In this document: positions 58,195 through 64,000 of the stretch, one piece after another
Layout: each line of letters begins with the position of its first letter
Numbering within the stretch: the stretch's first letter is position 1
Assembly (NCBI GenBank): GCA_905250115.1
Contig: CAJNOI010000010.1
Coordinates: forward strand, 1,191,392 to 1,255,391
Source of the DNA: Adineta steineri
Taxonomy: Eukaryota > Rotifera > Eurotatoria > Adinetida > Adinetidae
Length of the DNA stretch: 64,000 nucleotides
Reading direction: 5' to 3'
Notes under the pieces: generated by a model
Told to the model about the DNA's origin: nothing
What the model saw: the letters and a program-made list of their open reading frames with translations, nothing else
Database searches by the model: none
Position numbers and translations under genes: made by a program

Positions 58195-59650
58195 ATGAAT
58201 TTTTCGGATTTTGAACAATTTTTTTATCGTGAACCATTTGTTGAAACGATTACAACAGGTGGAAATTTTCAATTCATAACTGATGAAGAAATAAGAGCAA
58301 CTGAACAATTTATTCATGTTAGTTTCATTTCTATTTTTATGTTTATTTTACATTTAATATCTTTAGAAAAATGGAGTTAATGGTTTAGATACATATTTAT
58401 CTCAACGATTGGATGCATGGAGACAACATCCATTAGATATTGCCGTTGTTGGATCAAGGTTTGAAAATAATCGAAATTTAATTTCTACAACTTTGTTTTT
58501 TATTTCAGTGGTGTTGGTAAATCAACATTTATTAATTGTTTTCGTGGTTTAGATGCTGAAGATGATGGTGCTGCAGCGGTTGGAGTTGTCGAAACAACGA
58601 ATGAACCAAAACCATATGAACATCCAGAATTTTCAAATTTAAAAATATGGGATTTACCAGGTGTTGGAACACCCAATTATCCTCGTTCTTGTTATTTAGA
58701 AAAGATTCAATTCCAACGATATGATTTCTTTTTAATTCTTTGTCGAACTCGTTTTACCGGTACGAAGATTTCTATTATTCTAAACATGAAAAAATTTCTT
58801 TTATTAAACTTTAGAAAATGATTTATGGCTTGCATCTGAAGTAAAACAAAATAACAAACGATTTGTATTTATTCGCACAAATATTGACTCCGATTTATTT
58901 AATGAATATGAAGATCATCCAAGTACATACAACGAAGAAAATATTTTAGAACGTATTCGAAATAATTCTCTTGAATATATTCGATCTGTTGATCCAAATG
59001 CTGAAGTATTTCTTATATCAGGTCATTTAAAAAATCGTTTACGTTTTGATTTCGGAAAATTAAATGAAACATTATTACGTAATTATCCATCATTAAAACG
59101 TGAATCAATGATTTTATCAATGTCAGTTATGTGTAAAGAAGTTTTAGTAGCTAAAGTTGCTACACTCTATCGTCGTATATGGCTTATTGCATCAGCATCA
59201 GCAGCTGTTGCTGTTATACCTGTTCCATTTCTTTCACTTGGTTTTGATGCAACATTAGTTATGAATGAAGTTGAATTCTATAAGAAACAACTTGGATTAG
59301 ATCAAGCTGCACTTTTAAAACTATCTCAAGTTTATCGAATACCAATGGATAAAATCGAAAAAGAACTAAATGAAGTATTTCCAATACAATATTTAAATTC
59401 TTTACGATCATTTGTTTTTGATTTTGCAAAAAAACAAGCGATTGGTACAACTACGGGACAATTTGCTCGATATGTACCATATGTTGGAACAGCAATTGTA
59501 TCGACACTATCATTTGGAGTTTGTTATGTTGTTCTATATAAAATTTTAATACGTATGCAACAAGCATCATTAAAAATTATCGATGTTATTATGAATGCAT
59601 CAGATCAAATGATTCAAGAACAACAACAGCAAAGACAAGCATTAATTTAA
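58195..59650 (+). CDS. IRG-like GTPase, copy 2
   Basis: This tandem paralogue lies 110 bp downstream of copy 1. It begins MNFSDFEQFFYREPFVETIT; four exons join in frame. Motifs are LDIAVVGSSGVGKSTFINCF (P-loop), VGVVETTNEP (G2), LKIWDLPGVGTPNY (G3), FVFIRTNIDSDLFNE (G4) and AEVFLISGHLK. The C-terminal helical domain (about 180 aa) again has paired hydrophobic segments (IWLIASASAAVAVIPVPFLS; ARYVPYVGTAIVSTLSFGVC) and ends with a Gln-rich tail (QEQQQQRQALI). G-domain and helical domain are both clearly homologous to copy 1, so this is a local duplication. Nucleotide-binding residues appear intact. Confidence 0.8.
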
Positions 59651-59770
59651 TCTTGTCTTTTTTTTCCTATTTTATAAATATATATCGACTCTATTTTTCC
59701 TTGGTGCTTAAGTTTTCTTTTCGAGCAATAATTTAATTATTATTTTCTTATTCATTCTAGATCGTTTACG

Positions 59771-60547
59771 ATGAGTGTTAAATATCGCCCACCGAATGCA
59801 CCTTATCATATTGCTATACTTGGTCGGTCAGGTGTAGGTAAAAGTTCATTATGTAATTCAATTCTTGATGTATCGTCTGAACAGACAGATTCCGCGCCTG
59901 TTGGGGTCATTGAAACAACTTTAATACCAACATCTTATAAATTAATGGATAATGTTTTCATTTGGGATGTACCTGGTGTTGCAACTCCATCAATAACTAA
60001 GAATGATTATTGTAAATTAATTGATATAAATCGTTATGATATGTTTCTTATATTATCTCGTGGACGTTTTACTGAAATTGATTTATGGTTAAGTGATATT
60101 GTTCGAGATCGTTTTAATAAAACACTTTTTTTCGTTCGTACTGGTATTGATGAAGAATTACGAAATCATCGTCGTGATTATCCAGGTAATTTCAATGTAA
60201 TTAATGTTCTCGATCTTATTCGTAATAATTGTTTTCGAAATCTTGAAACAAGTTTCTCAATGACAAATCTCACTCTTTATCTTATTAATACAAAAGATAA
60301 GACAAAGTATGATTTTCCACAATTAATCGATGATATTATGAAACATATTAATCAAGAACGTGATACACGTGTATTAACATTAATCAAAGATGATCCAGAA
60401 GAAGAACAACAACAACAACCTGCTCCATCTCTTCTTTCGAATCCAGCATTACAAACTGCGACGACAATTGTAACAAAATGGGCGCGATTTGGTTTGGTTT
60501 CATATCTTTACGATCGATATTATACTGAAAAAGACAAAACTGAATAA
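59771..60547 (+). CDS. Short IRG-like GTPase (G domain only), copy 3
   Basis: This single-exon 258-aa protein starts MSVKYRPPNAPYHIAILGRS and keeps the P-loop GRSGVGKSSLCNSI, G2 GVIETTLIP, G3 VFIWDVPGVATPSI and FLILSRGRFTEIDLWL, all parallel to copies 1 and 2. The G4 position reads FFVRTGIDEEL, with Gly where copies 1 and 2 have Asn (TNID). The long helical domain is absent and is replaced by a short Gln/Pro stretch and an amphipathic end (TTIVTKWARFGLVSYLYDRY). An AG precedes the ATG by 9 bases, so a 5'UTR intron is possible. It may be a regulatory or inactive family member; activity is unknown. Confidence 0.75.
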   Translation: MSVKYRPPNAPYHIAILGRSGVGKSSLCNSILDVSSEQTDSAPVGVIETTLIPTSYKLMDNVFIWDVPGVATPSITKNDYCKLIDINRYDMFLILSRGRFTEIDLWLSDIVRDRFNKTLFFVRTGIDEELRNHRRDYPGNFNVINVLDLIRNNCFRNLETSFSMTNLTLYLINTKDKTKYDFPQLIDDIMKHINQERDTRVLTLIKDDPEEEQQQQPAPSLLSNPALQTATTIVTKWARFGLVSYLYDRYYTEKDKTE

Positions 60548-60619
60548 AGAAAAACTAATATTTTTCATTTATTTATTGTTTTTATGCAAATATAAAATGA
60601 ACAATCACAGATTCAGTCA

Positions 60620-62350
60620 TTATAAATCATTCGTTACATGTACATTATTATTATTAGTTCGACTTTTCATTAATCTTAATAGTTCAACTAAAAGAGCAAA
60701 GAATAATATAAATAATTTGAAAAATATCGAAGAAATTTACCGGGAATCGGAAAAACAATTGTTGAATTTTTTTCTGCTGATATATGTGTTAACGTTTGAA
60801 AATATCTCAATTGTAGTGCTATTGGACTTTCATTGATAACATCTGCAGCTTCCTAAAAATTGAAATAGTTTGTTTTTTTTATAATTTATTTGATTAATAA
60901 ATAGTTACTTTTAAAGCCCACGAAGCTTTTTGTTCACCTTCAGCTGCAATTACTTTCGCTCGAGCTTCTCGTGCAGCTTAAAAAAATTTCAATACAATTT
61001 AATCTTATGAATAACTCAATACTAAATTCCTAACCTTCAGCTTCTGCAGCCATACTACGTTGCATATTAACAGGTAGACGAACATCTTTGCTAAAAAAAT
61101 AATCAATAAAAATCGAAAATTTAATTCTTTTGAGAAAACAAACATTTCTACACGTTCAACTTTTACACCCCATGGATCTGTTCCTTCATCTAGATGAGCT
61201 TGCATTGAATGTGAAATCTGTTCTCGATCACATAAAATTTCTTGTAAACTTTTTGTACCTCTAAAATAATTCATCATTAAATTTAATGTCTTTTTTTTAA
61301 TGTAGAAAAATACTTACAAAATATTACGAAGTGTTGTTGCAGCAAGCAATTGTGTTGAATAACGTGCATTTTCTACATTAGTTACACTTATTATTGGATT
61401 AAATATTCGAAAATAAACAACAGCATCAACTGATACAGTCTAGAGAAAATAAATTCTATGTATGAAATGATTTTTGTTAATAACATACGACAGAATCTCT
61501 TGTGAGAATTTCTTGTGGAGGGACATCGAAGGTAACTATAACAGAAAAAGAAACAGGAAACATTCGATTATCAAGTCTCGTGAGATTCGAAAATATAATT
61601 ATAGATTTTATGACAACCATAAGCAATTTAAATATCTTTGTCACTTACTCGTACGTAAATCAACTTTAATAATTGAGTCAACACAAGGTAAAACAAAAAA
61701 TAAACCAGGACCTTTGGCACCACCTATTTTAATATCATTATATTAAATTGATTTGCTTTTCTCATTCTTACCTGAAAGTATTCGACCAAGACGCATAATA
61801 ACTGCTCTTTCATATTCTTGTACAACCTATTTTTTGTTCATAATTAATATTTCGTTTTTTTTCTACTATATTCTCTGCTTACTTTGACTGTGACACAAAG
61901 TGAAAATGGAAAAGTTAAAACACATATGACATAAGAAAATGCAACTAATATCCATCCACATGTACCAAGGCCTTCTTGTGTATTACGTATATCATCTAAT
62001 AGAAAAAACAACGAATAATAATCAAATTATATGTTAAAATCAATTTAAAATACAATTAGTTAGCATATTTATTAGATTACATATATATATATATATTCGT
62101 TCTCTATTGTAATCAATAGAAATTGAAACGAATGCAAAACTTACATTCAGAACCAAAACCAGTTGTAGCACGTTCTTGTTGTTTAGATATCATAGCTGGT
62201 GATTGTTCAACTGAATCGACTCTCCTCCTCGGACCCTACAATAATAAAAACAGATTTTATTTCATTATCTTATCAATCGTGATTTCTTACAAAACTGGCT
62301 TCCGTTCTTTGACGTCGATCCGAAAGTAGTGTCTTAGATTCATGGATCAT
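60620..62350 (-). CDS. Stomatin/band 7 (SPFH) protein, multi-exon
   Basis: Stomatins are monotopic membrane scaffolds that regulate channels. From the ATG at 62348-62350, exon 1 gives [20 protein letters not shown]. Later exons give the membrane hairpin ([20 protein letters not shown]) and the SPFH core: [77 protein letters not shown] and [19 protein letters not shown]. The last exons have [13 protein letters not shown] and [18 protein letters not shown], then a stop at 60620. These are all standard stomatin landmarks. About nine short introns; the gene spans 1.7 kb and about 300 aa. It converges with the IRG-like copy 3 with 72 bp between stops. The match to stomatin is much stronger than to prohibitin or flotillin. 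Confidence 0.9.
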
Positions 62351-64000
62351 TTTTATTATTTTGTATATTTCCACCACGCTTTTTCCTCTCAAGTGTGCAT
62401 CATGTCATCATTATTACTAATCGAGCAAAAAAAGAAGAAAAAAAAAAAATGTGTCCACTGTTCGTTGAATGTGTCTATGTGTTTGAAAAAGATAAAGGAA
62501 AAAGAACGACCGATTTTTCTTTCTCTCTCTCTCTCTCTTCTTCTTATTATTAGATGATTCAGATAAAAATAAGAAAAAATTTTTTTTCCTCGCTTTGTTC
62601 ATGATCAAGATCTTAGTGTTACTACAAACCTAGAATAGTATAATTGGTCGCATCGACAAACAACAGACGAAGAAAAAAAGAAAGAAAGAATGATAAGAAT
62701 TGATTACTAGAGAGTCGTTTGTTAACAGAATTTTTGTTAACCGTCGTCGAAGCCAAAATGCAAATTAAAATCGAGATACTAAGTTAACATTAGTTGTCAT
62801 CATAGATGAACACGAAAGCAAATTAATATATATATATATATAAGATGCGCATTGATCTTGTTTAGTTTCTATAATATGTATTTTTAAAAATCTCATAAAT
62901 TTGATCAGACAGTTTTATATTTAATATATGTTAATTATAGTACGAGAATAAGAGCATTGGTAACATTTTAATCTAGTTACTTACGTCTTTCATTAAAAGT
63001 CTCTTCAACCGTTTGTCATGCAAAAATCCGGTGTAAGTCGCGGTAAAAGAAGGAGCGAGGGAGAGAGAGAGAGAGAAAAAGAAAAAAGGGAAATGAGAAA
63101 TAAACTAGTTATCTACTATTCTCCCAGCTTAATTACTCCAACATGTTGCTATGTAAAGCATCACGTTATTTCTTTTTATCAAGCATCTACATACTTGAGT
63201 CGATCGAACACACATACGCATACATCATTAGTTTTCTCAAAGTATTTTTTCCGGTAATAACGACAAATCTTTCTTCCCTGTCGTTATAAACGGTAGGAGT
63301 TTATCAATATGATAATGATTCTCATTTTCTCTCTCTCTGAACTCTATCATTTTAAGATTATGTAAACGACTTTTATTGAGTATATAAGAAGAAGAAGAAG
63401 AAGAAAATGTCTATTTCTATTCGAGGACTTCGATTAGTACCTACTTAAACAATAGCTAACGATGTTATGCTATTAGATAGAACTGATTTACTCTTTACAA
63501 AAGATTATCTTTATTTATATATGTGTCAAATCATGAAGAAAAAAAAAGCCTTGTATCGATGTTTTGTAGAGCTTGACATTGTTTATATACACACACATAA
63601 GATATAGCACATGCGGGAATAATAGCTGAGACTTTATTTATATATATATATATTTCCTCATACACAATTATGCTTTTATATAAAACATGTGTATGTTATC
63701 TTATCTTTCTCAAGGAAAAAGAAATAAAGGCGGAAGAAAATGAGAAACATAATCTATATTTTTCTTTGGTGTGAGAAAAGCATTCAAAAACATTCCTGTA
63801 TACTCTATCGATTTATTGGTTAGTAGTGTGAGATTATTGAGTGGTGATGTGTGGTGGGATCGCAATAATAGATCGACGATTCAGTTAAAGAGCTACTTGA
63901 ATACAACGCTTGCACATTGCATTGTTTGAGTATAGGGAAGAGAGAGAGAGAGAGAGAAAAAGAAAAGGGAAGAAGAACATGAAACCATTCTTGGATGCTT
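62351..64000. other. Distal non-coding region with simple repeats
   Basis: Pyrimidine/purine tracts at about 62519-62540 (CT)n, 63056-63079 (GA)n and 63941-63959 (GA)n, a TA run at 62826-62842, and poly-A tracts. ORFs here are Ser/Arg/Glu or Phe/Leu low-complexity reads of these repeats. No gene recognised. Confidence 0.6.

Noticed and set aside
63018..63257. 79-codon frame near the window end
   Set aside because: Begins in a (GA)n repeat (EREREKEK) and has no recognisable remainder.
63839..63860. G-rich GTGGTGATGTGTGGTGGG near the right end as another TGTGGG element
   Set aside because: No C-rich right arm or shared border nearby, so it does not meet the pattern of the family.

Overview
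The window looks like nuclear DNA of a bdelloid rotifer (inferred). It is AT-rich, its genes carry many ~50-bp GT-AG introns, and it holds gene types typical of published bdelloid genomes: a long FG-GAP/VCBS repeat protein, an NHL-repeat membrane protein, and an LDLa/EGF/7TM receptor. It also holds bacterial-looking genes: a microbial-type PARG, an FkbM methyltransferase and a BNR-4 protein. Many intergenic regions carry short hairpin-like elements rich in TGTGGG/CCCACA, which matches the telomere repeat reported for bdelloids (recalled from literature). Species cannot be named from the sequence.

Layout. 0-11 kb: a tRNA-Ala(CGC), the V-ATPase subunit H gene (minus), two adjacent multi-CBM14 chitin-binding protein genes (plus) and a Polycomb-group RING finger gene (minus). 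12-33 kb is looser and repeat-rich: a membrane-anchored astacin protease, an orphan membrane protein, a decayed Tc1 transposon, two tandem-repeat patches, an FkbM-type methyltransferase, a microbial-type PARG, a prolyl-4-hydroxylase-like oxygenase, a secreted LURP-one-like protein, a Cys-containing secreted orphan, and an NHL-repeat protein with an in-frame stop. A 100-N gap lies at 33.3 kb, followed by a 1559-aa LDLa/EGF/7TM receptor, a 3.4-kb very AT-rich gene-free block and a 28-repeat FG-GAP protein. From 48 to 62 kb the window is gene-dense: a membrane protein with a possible permuted papain fold, a BNR-4 carbohydrate-active candidate, SMC4 (condensin), three tandem IRG-like dynamin-family GTPases, and a stomatin gene on the opposite strand. 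The last 1.6 kb holds only simple repeats.

Mobile DNA is visible at base level. There are four short non-autonomous elements with terminal inverted repeats and 8-bp target duplications (hAT-like), two of them nested inside an SMC4 intron. There is also one 957-bp Tc1/mariner relic flanked by TA, and about a dozen copies of a 55-110 bp family with ends close to TATTGAGGGTGTGGGTG.

The genes do not form one pathway. Housekeeping genes (V-ATPase H, SMC4, PCGF, stomatin) sit among extracellular or membrane proteins and candidate horizontally acquired enzymes. The tandem IRG-like GTPases are the most system-like locus, a possible cell-autonomous defence array.
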